DNA from: Aequorivita vladivostokensis
GTDB taxonomy: Bacteria > Bacteroidota > Bacteroidia > Flavobacteriales > Flavobacteriaceae
Direction: 5' to 3'
Assembly: GCF_000952855.1 (NCBI RefSeq)
Contig: NZ_JSVU01000002.1
Span: 310,001-374,000, forward strand
DNA: 64,000 bases
Shown: one piece after another, positions 1-7,716 of the stretch
How the letters are laid out: each line of letters starts with the position of its first letter
Numbering within the stretch: position 1 is the first letter of the stretch
Made by a program: the position numbers and the translations under genes
The notes under the pieces: generated by a model
Database searches by the model: none
Seen by the model: the letters and a program-made list of their open reading frames with translations, nothing else
Told to the model about the DNA's origin: nothing

Positions 1-2
1 GC

Positions 3-1370
3 TTAAGTGGCGATGTGGACGAGGTGAAAAACTCGGTTCTTTCCGTTTTGGAAATGATTGTTCGCGAGCCATTGACAATCCTTTTTTCATTGGCAACTAT
101 GCTATTTATTAGTCCCAAATTAACACTTTTCGTGTTTCTATTTTTGCCGATTTCAGGTTTTTTGATATCGAAAGTTGGAAAGTCGTTGAAAAGAGGTTCG
201 TTAAAAGTACAGCAAGAGCAGGGTGTTTTCCTTTCAATTCTAGAAGAAACTATGGGTGGACTGCGCATAATAAAAGCTTTTCACGCTGAAAACTTATTTC
301 AGAAAAAATTTGAAGATAGCAACCAAAGGTTTTACAGACATTCAAATAAGGTAATGAACCGGCAGAACCTCGCTTCGCCTTTAAGCGAGTTATTGGGAAT
401 TATAACCATTGGAATCCTCTTAATTTATGGGGGCTATTTGGTGTTTGTTGACAGAACGTTGGACGCTAGTTTCTTTCTTGGCTACATAATGTTGGCGTAC
501 AATATTTTAACACCCGCTAAGGCCATTGCTAAAGCAAGTTATTCTGTTAAACGTGCCGACGGTTCTGCCCAGCGTATTTTAGAATTGCTGGAAGCCGAAA
601 ACACAATTACCGATATTGAAAACCCAATACAAAAGGAAGGTTTTGACGGACTTATTTCAATCAAAAATATTTCGTTTAAATATGAGGATCAGTACGTTTT
701 AAAGGACTTTTCACTTGAAATTCCAAAAGGGAAAACCGTTGCCCTCGTGGGCCAATCCGGTAGCGGGAAAAGTACGATTGCAAACCTATTGACACGTTTT
801 TACGACGTAAACCAAGGCACTATCGAGATTGACGGGGTGGATATAAAAAATATTTCGAAGCAATCGCTGCGGGGCCTAATGGGGATTGTTTCGCAGGATT
901 CCATTCTTTTTAACGATACGGTGGCGAATAATTTAAAGCTTGGAAAACCACTCGCAACCGATGAAGAATTAAAAGAAGCCGCGGAAATAAGCAACTCTTT
1001 TGAATTTATAAAAGACCTTCCCGAAGGTTTTGAGACCAACATTGGCGACAGCGGTAACAAACTGAGCGGCGGCCAAAAGCAGCGGTTGAGCATTGCCCGA
1101 GCGGTTTTGAAAAACCCGCCGATTATGATTTTGGACGAGGCAACTTCGGCATTGGACACCGAGAGCGAGCGTTTGGTGCAGGATGCCTTGGAAAAAATGA
1201 TGAGAAACCGAACTTCCATCGTTATTGCCCACAGGCTCTCTACCATTCAAAATGCCGATAATATCGTGGTACTCTCCAAAGGAAAAATCGTTGAACAGGG
1301 CAAACATCAAGAACTTTTGGAAAAAAAAGGCGTGTATTACAGTTTGGTGGAAATGCAGTCGTTGGCGTAA
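3..1370 (+). CDS. ABC exporter, fused membrane and ATPase domains (MsbA-like), 5' partial
   Basis: Half-transporter that couples ATP hydrolysis to export of a lipid or other hydrophobic substrate across the inner membrane. The frame is open through the left window edge, so the first membrane helices are missing; 455 residues are visible. Roughly 190 residues of transmembrane domain precede the nucleotide-binding domain, which shows Walker A GQSGSGKST (near nt 750), signature LSGGQKQR (near 1070), Walker B MILDEATSALD (near 1130) and H-loop AHRLST (near 1230). A GTG at 15 could be taken as the start, but exporter-like sequence continues upstream of it. The MsbA-type role is inferred from the fused architecture; the substrate is not shown. 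Confidence 0.9.
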   Translation, partial: LSGDVDEVKNSVLSVLEMIVREPLTILFSLATMLFISPKLTLFVFLFLPISGFLISKVGKSLKRGSLKVQQEQGVFLSILEETMGGLRIIKAFHAENLFQKKFEDSNQRFYRHSNKVMNRQNLASPLSELLGIITIGILLIYGGYLVFVDRTLDASFFLGYIMLAYNILTPAKAIAKASYSVKRADGSAQRILELLEAENTITDIENPIQKEGFDGLISIKNISFKYEDQYVLKDFSLEIPKGKTVALVGQSGSGKSTIANLLTRFYDVNQGTIEIDGVDIKNISKQSLRGLMGIVSQDSILFNDTVANNLKLGKPLATDEELKEAAEISNSFEFIKDLPEGFETNIGDSGNKLSGGQKQRLSIARAVLKNPPIMILDEATSALDTESERLVQDALEKMMRNRTSIVIAHRLSTIQNADNIVVLSKGKIVEQGKHQELLEKKGVYYSLVEMQSLA

Positions 1371-1442
1371 CGGATATTAAAAATTCCGTACCAAATTAAA
1401 CCTTTCCGAAATATTTCCGTCATATAACCGATTGCGCAAACA

Positions 1443-1994
1443 ATGGTTGAAGAACAAGAACTGGTAACCGCATTACAGACCGAAGGAGCCAAAGAAGCCG
1501 CCTTTCGGGAATTGGTGGCGCATTACAAGGAACGTCTCTATTGGCAAATCAGGAATATGGTTTTGGACCACGATGATGCCGATGATGTGCTTCAAAACAC
1601 CTTTATAAAAATTTTTAGAAATATCAATTCGTTTAAGGGTGAAAGCAAATTGCACACGTGGATGTATCGCATCGCCGCCAATGAGTCCATCACATTTCTC
1701 AATAAAAAGGCGAAACGCAACAATGTGTCGATTGACAATGTAAAGAGCAATGCGGTGCGCAAATTGGAAACCGACGTATATTTTGAAGGCGACCAACTGC
1801 AACTGCAATTTCAAAAGGCCATCGCAACGCTGCCCGAGAGACAACGATTGATTTTTACAATGAAATATTTTGAGGACCACACCTTTGAGGAACTTTCAGA
1901 AATACTCGAAACCTCGGTGGGCGGACTGAAAAGCAGCTATCACATAGCCGTGAAAAAAATCACGGAATTTATAAAAACAGATGAAACCTTATAA
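1443..1994 (+). CDS. RNA polymerase sigma factor, ECF type
   Basis: Extracytoplasmic-function sigma factor of 183 residues, the usual length. Region 2 spans about residues 25-90 (ends in the typical HTWMYRIAAN stretch) and region 4 about 130-178, with the LPERQRLIF start and a helix-turn-helix built around ELSEILETSVGGLKSSY. It directs core polymerase to a stress or envelope regulon. Two genes follow at once on the same strand: a single-span membrane protein and a periplasmic protein joined by a 4-bp overlap, so the three look like a sigma / anti-sigma / sensor operon. That partner role is inferred from order; neither neighbour has a recognisable zinc anti-sigma domain. The regulon cannot be read from the sequence. 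Confidence 0.93.
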   Translation: MVEEQELVTALQTEGAKEAAFRELVAHYKERLYWQIRNMVLDHDDADDVLQNTFIKIFRNINSFKGESKLHTWMYRIAANESITFLNKKAKRNNVSIDNVKSNAVRKLETDVYFEGDQLQLQFQKAIATLPERQRLIFTMKYFEDHTFEELSEILETSVGGLKSSYHIAVKKITEFIKTDETL

Positions 1995-2017
1995 TTTAAC
2001 GGTATTCAAGATTTAAA

Positions 2018-2518
2018 GTGAAAAGAGAAAAAAATATACCCAATTTTAGCATACCCGAAGGTTATTTCGAAACTTTTGAGGAGCGACTTTTCAGCAAAAT
2101 GGCGGAAGAGAATTTCCCGAAAACCGCTGGCTTTAAAACGCCGGAAGATTATTTTGAAAAATTGGAAACACGAGTTTTAAAAGAAGTTTCAGCTTTAGAA
2201 AACCCCAATAAAGTTATCCCGCTCTTTCCGCGGAAATATTTTGGCTATGCCGCTGCCATTGCCGCTTCATTGGTAATTGGCTTTTCACTTTTCAATACCA
2301 CGAGCAATACTTCGAGTCTTGATTCGCTTCAACTGGCTGCTATTGATACCTATATTGAAGAGGGCAATTTAAATATGGACCTTTACGATCTTACTTCCTA
2401 TATAGAAGATGAAGACGTTCCCAATATAGATTTGGATGCGAAGTATTTTAGCGACAGTTCGCTAAAAGAATATCTTTTGGAAAATATAGATACCGAAACC
2501 TTAATTAATGAGCAATGA
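2018..2518 (+). CDS. Single-span membrane protein, probable anti-sigma partner
   Basis: 166-residue protein starting at GTG, 23 nt after the sigma gene. The N-terminal cytoplasmic part holds two copies of one short motif (residues about 10-28 and 39-57, each of the form P-E-x-Y-F-E-x-x-E-x-R), then one membrane helix at about 74-92 and an acidic periplasmic tail. Duplicated PExYFE motifs are common in Bacteroidota proteins encoded beside ECF sigma factors. A role in holding the sigma factor at the membrane is inferred from topology and position; I recognise no named domain. It ends in a 4-bp ATGA overlap with the next gene, which implies coupled translation. Confidence 0.8.
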   Translation: MKREKNIPNFSIPEGYFETFEERLFSKMAEENFPKTAGFKTPEDYFEKLETRVLKEVSALENPNKVIPLFPRKYFGYAAAIAASLVIGFSLFNTTSNTSSLDSLQLAAIDTYIEEGNLNMDLYDLTSYIEDEDVPNIDLDAKYFSDSSLKEYLLENIDTETLINEQ

Positions 2519-2976
2519 ATAGATTATTTATGATACTTTTCCTTTTGGCTGCAACCCTGCAGGCGCAGGACGGAAAACACGAAAAAATAAAGGCTTGGAA
2601 AACAGCCTACATTACCGAAAAACTCTCGCTCACATCTTCAGAGGCGGAAAAATTCTGGCCCATATACAACAACTTCGATGAAAAATTTCACGAGTTGCGA
2701 AAAAAGGAGCGCACCGAGATTTTCCACAAGCTCCGCAATGGTCTTGAAAATCTTTCCGATGCCGAGGCCAATGAATTGATTGACAAAAACCTATCCATTG
2801 AAACCAGTGAATTGGAACTGCGGAAACAGTTGACGGCAGAATTGCGAAAGGTGCTTTCGCCAAAAAAGATAATCACCCTTAAAAAAGCGGAAAATGATTT
2901 TAAGAGAGAGCTTTTAGATCGCTACAGGCACGGCAAAGGGGAAAAAGGTGAAAAGGGCCCGAAAGGTCCTAAATAA
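2515..2976 (+). CDS. Secreted helical protein, CpxP/Spy-like sensor candidate
   Basis: 153-residue exported protein. A signal peptide covers residues 1-17 (cleavage after LQAQ). The mature part is almost all charged helix, with a LTSSEAEKFWPIYN stretch that resembles the heavy-metal-resistance / Spy-CpxP type of periplasmic sensor, and ends in a lysine-glycine tail of GEKG/GPKG repeats. Third gene of the sigma operon, overlapping the anti-sigma candidate by 4 bp. Sensing of envelope stress upstream of the sigma factor is inferred from context. A terminator follows directly. Confidence 0.8.
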   Translation: MNRLFMILFLLAATLQAQDGKHEKIKAWKTAYITEKLSLTSSEAEKFWPIYNNFDEKFHELRKKERTEIFHKLRNGLENLSDAEANELIDKNLSIETSELELRKQLTAELRKVLSPKKIITLKKAENDFKRELLDRYRHGKGEKGEKGPKGPK

Positions 2977-2979
2977 AAA

Positions 2980-3006
2980 AAGTCCCGAAATTTTCGGGAC
3001 TTTTTT
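2980..3006. terminator. Bidirectional intrinsic terminator
   Basis: Perfect stem of AGTCCCGAAA with its complement, flanked by an A-run on the left and a T-run on the right, between the convergent sigma operon and DUF2911 gene. It should stop transcription from both sides. Confidence 0.9.
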
Positions 3007-3022
3007 AGATGGGTCTATCAAT

Positions 3023-3868
3023 CTACATTGCGCCCCATTCCTTTAAAGATTTTTGGTTTAATGCCACATAATCCTTGTTTCCAGCATCTTCAGCTAGTTC
3101 CAAAGATTTTTTAGCTGCTTCTATTGCTCCTTTTTTATCACCCGCTTTCGCATAAATAAGCGATTTTTGACGCAATTGCCAGAATTTTGGATCTTTGTTC
3201 ATTTCAATTGATTTATCGATCCAAGTTTTAGCCTGGTTGATATCCTTGCCAGCTTCCAAATAATAAACTGCAGCTGCGTAATAATCGTTTGCTGAAGGGC
3301 CATTCATTACCCTTTGAATGCTTGCAGTAACAGTTTTATCCGTATTGAATTTAATCGGCACGCCAACATATGTTTTTTCCCAAAGCATTCCCAATAAAGC
3401 TGAATCGTTTTTCAACTCGTCAAAACTCATCGTGAAAGTTTCAATATTCATAGGCATTGGATAGGCCTGAACAGATACCTGGGCGGCAACTTTGCTATCT
3501 TCCCATTTTTCAGGATTTCCCCAATTGTCGGTTTCATCATAAAAATAAACGTCCCAGCTTGAGGCTCCTGGTTTAGTATAAATTGCGTACGATCCTGCCT
3601 TAAGGGTTTTGCCTCCTATTTCAACATCGTTGCTAAAAGTGATTTTTGTGTTGGCATTTGCGCCCGTGCGCCACATTGCGTTATAAGGTACCAACTCTCC
3701 AAAAATGGTTCTACCTTTCATGGAAGGTCTGGAATATTCTAAGGTAACATCGGTCAGTCCCACCTTTTGTTCAATTTTTTGGAAGGGGCTGGGCTGTGGA
3801 GTTTCAATTTGTGCCTGTACGCCAAATGTTAACATAAAAGCAGAAAAAAGTAAAATAATCTTTTTCAT
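3023..3868 (-). CDS. DUF2911 domain protein with C-terminal helical repeats
   Basis: 281-residue exported protein with a signal peptide at residues 1-20. Residues about 30-175 match the DUF2911 family as I know it (VTLEYSRPSMKGRTIFG, WRTGANANT, GSYAIYTKP, WDVYFY), and the last 90 residues form TPR-like helices. The family is frequent in Bacteroidota and its biochemical role is unknown; a periplasmic or outer-membrane location is inferred from the signal. It stands alone: convergent with the sigma operon, and divergent from the photolyase cluster across a spacer of about 210 bp. Confidence 0.9.
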   Translation of the reverse strand: MKKIILLFSAFMLTFGVQAQIETPQPSPFQKIEQKVGLTDVTLEYSRPSMKGRTIFGELVPYNAMWRTGANANTKITFSNDVEIGGKTLKAGSYAIYTKPGASSWDVYFYDETDNWGNPEKWEDSKVAAQVSVQAYPMPMNIETFTMSFDELKNDSALLGMLWEKTYVGVPIKFNTDKTVTASIQRVMNGPSANDYYAAAVYYLEAGKDINQAKTWIDKSIEMNKDPKFWQLRQKSLIYAKAGDKKGAIEAAKKSLELAEDAGNKDYVALNQKSLKEWGAM

Positions 3869-4080
3869 TGTAATGGTTTTAAGGTGATTATAATTTTCAC
3901 GAAGTTACTGTTTGGAAATTTTTTAATCGTTAAGGAAAACCTAAAATCTAAAGTATTTACAACAAAAGAAAATGGCGCAATCCACGATTATAGTTTAAAT
4001 GCGGTAGAATAGTTAATATTTAGTTTAAACTTTTTTTGATATAGTAAAACAAAGTATTTTTAAGCAAAAATTAAAAAATC

Positions 4081-4197
4081 ATGTTGAAGTTAGTTAAAAG
4101 AATATTTAGGATACGCTTCCGCAACAGTGCGATAGAGACCAATACCTACAGGCTCTTGCGCATGAATCGGAAACTTTCGTTCAAACAAGGCAAATAA
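4081..4197 (+). CDS. Small basic ORF of 38 residues, head of the photolyase cluster
   Basis: ATG at 4081 opens a 38-codon frame ending TAA at 4195. The product is very basic (about 10 Arg/Lys) and has no signal or membrane helix: it begins MLKLVKRIFRIRF and ends KLSFKQGK. It lies 10 nt before the SRPBCC gene on the same strand, the spacing of an operon leader gene. Upstream, TTG at 4036 and TATTTTTA at 4055 form a weak promoter match. I do not recognise a family. It may be a real small protein or a translated leader. Confidence 0.45.
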   Translation: MLKLVKRIFRIRFRNSAIETNTYRLLRMNRKLSFKQGK

Positions 4198-4207
4198 TAG
4201 GCGGTAG

Positions 4208-4669
4208 ATGAAGATTTATACGCTACATGCCATACAGAACCTGCCCATATCCCGGGAACAGGCATGGCAGTTTTTATCTGATCCTAAAAATTTGAAAGTT
4301 ATAACGCCAGATTATATGGGGTTCAACATTCAATCCGGTGCTGATAGGACCATGTACGCTGGGCAAATAATAGAATATATAGTCACTCCCATTTTAGGAA
4401 TAAAAAACCGCTGGGTAACAGAGATAACCCACGTGGTAGACCAAGAATATTTCGTGGATGAACAACGCTTTGGGCCGTACACCCTGTGGCACCACAAACA
4501 TTTTATAAAAGAAATTGAAGGCGGTGTGGAAATGGAAGACTTGCTTCATTATAAATTACCATTCGGGTATTTAGGCCAACTAGTGCACCCTTTTTTGGTA
4601 AAACCGAAACTGGACGAAATTTTTGAATATCGAAAGAACAAATTGGTGGAGCTTTTCGGCTCTATGTAA
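4208..4669 (+). CDS. SRPBCC-fold ligand-binding protein
   Basis: 153-residue soluble protein with the polyketide-cyclase/START-like pattern: an early AWQFLSDPKNL helix, VTPDYMGF, a beta-rich core with WVTEITHV, a DLLHYKLPFG segment near 120, and a long C-terminal helix. Members bind hydrophobic ligands in a deep cavity. It is followed at 18 nt by the SDR gene and then the photolyase; this order recurs next to photolyase genes in flavobacteria as far as I recall, suggesting a role in the light/UV response. The ligand is unknown. Confidence 0.85.
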   Translation: MKIYTLHAIQNLPISREQAWQFLSDPKNLKVITPDYMGFNIQSGADRTMYAGQIIEYIVTPILGIKNRWVTEITHVVDQEYFVDEQRFGPYTLWHHKHFIKEIEGGVEMEDLLHYKLPFGYLGQLVHPFLVKPKLDEIFEYRKNKLVELFGSM

Positions 4670-4687
4670 TTCCAAAAAAATAATTTT

Positions 4688-5383
4688 ATGCAAAAAAATA
4701 TACTTCTCATTGGAGGTTCCTACGGCATTGGTGCGGCAATTGCGAAAAAACTAAAAGTTAACCACAATGTTATTATCGCCTCCCGCACCAAGGAGGATAT
4801 TTCCGAAGGCATTTTACATCACACCTTTGATGTCTTAAAGGATGACATTTCAGAACTTGACCTGCCTGAAGAAATCCACGGCCTTGTGTATCTTCCCGGA
4901 AGCATTAATCTGAAACCTTTTAAAATGATGAGTCCCGAAACCTTTTGCGAGGATATGGAGCTCAACTTCCACGCCCTGGTTCGCGTGGTTCATGGCCTAT
5001 TGCCCAAGTTAAAAAAAGCGGAAGTTACAAGTCTAGTATTTTTCAGCACCGTGGCGGTAAAAGTGGGAATGCCTTTCCACACCAGTGTGGCCGCTGCAAA
5101 AGGAGCTATTGAAGGTTTCGCAAAGGCATTGGCAGCTGAGTACGCTCCCAATTTTAGAATAAATGTAATCGCTCCTTCACTCACGGATACTTCCTTAGCC
5201 TCAAAATTATTGAACAGTGATTCCAAAAAAGAAAAAATGGCAGAACGGCATCCGCTGAAGAAAGTAGGAACGGCAGATGATATCGCAGCTATGGCTACAT
5301 TTCTGCTGAGCGATGAATCGCAATGGATTACCGGTCAGGTTTTTGGCGTGGACGGAGGTCTTTCAACTTTAAACATAAACTAA
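4688..5383 (+). CDS. SDR-fold protein lacking the catalytic tyrosine
   Basis: 231-residue Rossmann-fold protein of the short-chain dehydrogenase family. The nucleotide-binding turn is GGSYGIG (residues 9-15), Ser120 sits where the catalytic Ser is expected, and the C-terminal DGG motif and PLKKVGTADDIA segment are present. The YxxxK active site is altered: Lys138 is kept but the Tyr position is Val134 (HTSVAAAKGA). Either the enzyme works without the Tyr or it is a binding protein. Second named gene of the photolyase cluster; the photolyase start lies only 3 nt beyond its stop. Confidence 0.9.
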   Translation: MQKNILLIGGSYGIGAAIAKKLKVNHNVIIASRTKEDISEGILHHTFDVLKDDISELDLPEEIHGLVYLPGSINLKPFKMMSPETFCEDMELNFHALVRVVHGLLPKLKKAEVTSLVFFSTVAVKVGMPFHTSVAAAKGAIEGFAKALAAEYAPNFRINVIAPSLTDTSLASKLLNSDSKKEKMAERHPLKKVGTADDIAAMATFLLSDESQWITGQVFGVDGGLSTLNIN

Positions 5384-5386
5384 GTT

Positions 5387-6691
5387 TTGGCGGAAAAAGT
5401 AAATATATTTTGGTTCCGAAGAGATCTGCGCTTGGACGATAATGTAGGGTTTTACAAAGCCCTTCACGGAAAATATCCGGTATTGCCACTTTTTATATTC
5501 GATTCCGAAATACTAAACGAACTGCCCGAAGACGATGCGCGGGTAACCTTTATTTTTGAAACCTTGCAAAAAATGCGGAACGAACTGCAGGAACATGGCA
5601 GCAGTCTCGCAATCTACCACGGCAAATCGGAGGAAGTTTTCAAAAAAGTTATCTCTGATTTTGAAGTCCAGAATGTAATCACCAACCGTGATTATGAACC
5701 GTATGCCAAAAAGCGTGATGAATCCATTCAGGAACTTCTTGAAGAAAAAGACATCGGTTTTTACACTTATAAAGATCAGGTGATTTTTGAGAGAGATGAA
5801 GTAGTAAAGGATGACGGCGACCCTTATGTGGTTTACACCCCTTTTATGAAGACCTGGAAGGCAAAATTCAAAAAAGAGTATGATGAAAAAATTTATTATA
5901 CTAACGAATTTTTAAAAAATCTATATCAAAATTCGCGGCTTCCAAATCTCACTTTAAACGATATTGGATTCAAAAAATCCAACATAGAAATTCCCGATTA
6001 TGATGTTACCCCCACAACAATCCAAGAATACGAAAAACGAAGAAATTTCCCGGCGGAAGACGCAACGTCGCATTTAGGCCCACACCTTCGCTTTGGCACC
6101 GTAAGCATTCGGAAAATGATGAAAAAGGCAACTGCGGAAAAGAACGAGGTTTTCTGGCAGGAACTTATTTGGCGGGAATTTTTTATGCAAATTCTCTGGC
6201 ATTTCCCCGAAACGGTTGACAATGCTTTCAAGAAGAAGTACGACAGGATTGAATGGCGAAACAATGAAGATGAATTCAAAAAATGGAAAGAAGGCAAAAC
6301 CGGTTACCCCCTGGTTGATGCCGGAATGCGGCAACTGAACCAAACGGGCTATATGCACAACCGTGTACGGATGCTCGTGGCGAGTTTTCTCTGTAAACAC
6401 CTCTTGATTGATTGGCGCTGGGGCGAGGCCTACTTTGCCGAAAAGTTATTGGATTATGAAATGTCCAGCAACGTGGGCAATTGGCAATGGGCGGCAGGCA
6501 GTGGCGTGGACGCGGCTCCGTATTTTAGAATTTTCAATCCCACCACACAAATTGAAAAATTTGACAAAGACCACAAATACATCAAAAAATACGTTCCCGA
6601 ATTTGGGACTAAAAACTATCCCGATAAAATAGTAGATCACAAAGAAGCGAGAGAAAGATGTTTACAGGTTTATAAAAAAGCGGTTTCCTAA
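5387..6691 (+). CDS. Deoxyribodipyrimidine photolyase / cryptochrome
   Basis: 434-residue FAD flavoprotein that uses blue light to split cyclobutane pyrimidine dimers, or acts as a light sensor. The N-terminal antenna-binding domain opens with FWFRRDLRLDDN; the C-terminal FAD domain has HLGPHLRFGTVS, WRWGEAYF and the conserved Asn-Trp-rich helix VGNWQWAAGSGVDAAPYFRI. No upstream ATG exists in frame before MAEKVNIFW, so a TTG at 5387, 3 nt after the SDR stop, is the start. Length fits class I photolyases or cry-DASH; the lack of a long N-terminal extension favours class I. Expression is probably coupled to the two genes before it. Confidence 0.93.
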   Translation: MAEKVNIFWFRRDLRLDDNVGFYKALHGKYPVLPLFIFDSEILNELPEDDARVTFIFETLQKMRNELQEHGSSLAIYHGKSEEVFKKVISDFEVQNVITNRDYEPYAKKRDESIQELLEEKDIGFYTYKDQVIFERDEVVKDDGDPYVVYTPFMKTWKAKFKKEYDEKIYYTNEFLKNLYQNSRLPNLTLNDIGFKKSNIEIPDYDVTPTTIQEYEKRRNFPAEDATSHLGPHLRFGTVSIRKMMKKATAEKNEVFWQELIWREFFMQILWHFPETVDNAFKKKYDRIEWRNNEDEFKKWKEGKTGYPLVDAGMRQLNQTGYMHNRVRMLVASFLCKHLLIDWRWGEAYFAEKLLDYEMSSNVGNWQWAAGSGVDAAPYFRIFNPTTQIEKFDKDHKYIKKYVPEFGTKNYPDKIVDHKEARERCLQVYKKAVS

Positions 6692-6732
6692 AATATGTTA
6701 ATTTCTGTACGATTATTCCTATTTTGTGTATT

Positions 6733-6763
6733 ATATCGATAAAATATGTAGTTTTATCGATAT
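6733..6763. promoter_or_regulatory. 12-7-12 perfect inverted repeat, operator candidate
   Basis: Twelve bases, ATATCGATAAAA, followed by 7 nt and the exact complement. It lies 41 nt after the photolyase stop and 37 nt before the mini-ferredoxin start. No T-run follows on the plus strand, so an intrinsic terminator is less likely than a binding site for a dimeric regulator or an RNA hairpin. Confidence 0.6.
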
Positions 6764-6800
6764 TTTCACGTTTAATTTTACAAACCCCAAATTGTAAAGT

Positions 6801-7049
6801 ATGGAAACCTACAAAAATGTTTACAGTAATGGTGAAGTGATTGTAACTTATGAACCCAGTCGATGCATTCACGCCGAGGCTTGCGCCAAGGGCCTTTCCG
6901 AAGTTTTTAAAACCTCTGTAATTCCGTGGATTGATTTAGACGGTGCCAGTACCAAGAAAATCATTTCACAAGTTAAAAAATGCCCCTCCGGAGCTCTAAG
7001 TTGTACCAAAATAAGATCAAAACAGTTTGTTAAAGATTTTGTAATTTGA
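6801..7049 (+). CDS. Divergent [4Fe-4S] mono-cluster protein (Fer4_19 / YjdI-like)
   Basis: 82-residue small ferredoxin-like protein. Cysteines 22, 28, 61 and 68 lie in the arrangement RCIHAEAC ... KKCPSGALSC, together with VFKTSVIPWID, matching the divergent 4Fe-4S mono-cluster family (PF06902 as I recall). It probably carries one iron-sulfur cluster for electron transfer. It follows the photolyase but is set apart by the inverted repeat at 6733, so it may have its own promoter. The partner protein is unknown. Confidence 0.88.
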   Translation: METYKNVYSNGEVIVTYEPSRCIHAEACAKGLSEVFKTSVIPWIDLDGASTKKIISQVKKCPSGALSCTKIRSKQFVKDFVI

Positions 7050-7126
7050 GAGAAAATTTGGGTGGTTGTGTACAATTTTTCTACTCTTGCACTGTTAAAT
7101 AAAGCATTGCAAACAAACCTGAAGAC

Positions 7127-7714
7127 ATGAAGAAGATTTTAGTACTAACCCTCCCCCTATTTCTATTTACGCTGCATGCGACAGCACAAGACTCAATCCA
7201 AGTTCGAAAAAACACTTTGAACGAACAGATGACGGATGCTTTCGATAAAAGCAACAGCTATCAAGAATACAAAGTAATTAAGAAGACCCAGCTTGCTACT
7301 TTAAAGCGAAATATTTTAGATTCCGTTTCTTCATTAGAGAAGAAAATAAATACTCAAGAAAGTGAATTAAGTCTTCAGAAAAACGAAATTGATTCGCTTC
7401 GTCAAAATCTTCAAAACACCAAACAAAGCTTGGCTACTGCTAAAGAAAAGGAAGACGGGATTGAAATTTTTGGCATTCTTACTTCAAAAGCCACTTATAA
7501 TGCTATTATGTGGAGCATTATCCTTATTTTATTATTGATTAGCGGCTTCTTATTCTACAGATTTTTGAACAGCCATAAAATTACCAACGCTGCCCAACTG
7601 AAAATGGCAGAAATGGAAATTGAACTGGAAGATTACCGAAGAAACAGTCTTGAACGCGAGCAAAAGCTTCGCAGAAAACTGCAGGACGAAATCAACAAAA
7701 ACCGAAAAGCCTAA
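7127..7714 (+). CDS. Exported coiled-coil protein with one membrane helix
   Basis: 195 residues: signal peptide 1-21 (cut after HATAQ), coiled coil about 65-108, membrane helix 126-146 (MWSIILILLLISGFLFYRF), and a second charged coiled coil 155-190. The likely topology is periplasmic first coil and cytoplasmic second coil. I know similar proteins beside murA in flavobacteria that carry an unsupported methyltransferase label; nothing here looks like a methyltransferase. It is convergent with murA, the two stops being 2 nt apart. Function unknown. Confidence 0.75.
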   Translation: MKKILVLTLPLFLFTLHATAQDSIQVRKNTLNEQMTDAFDKSNSYQEYKVIKKTQLATLKRNILDSVSSLEKKINTQESELSLQKNEIDSLRQNLQNTKQSLATAKEKEDGIEIFGILTSKATYNAIMWSIILILLLISGFLFYRFLNSHKITNAAQLKMAEMEIELEDYRRNSLEREQKLRRKLQDEINKNRKA

Positions 7715-7716
7715 TT

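Noticed and set aside
7127-7714. tRNA methyltransferase
   Set aside because: A name I recall being attached to similar proteins; the sequence has a signal, coiled coils and a helix but no methyltransferase fold.
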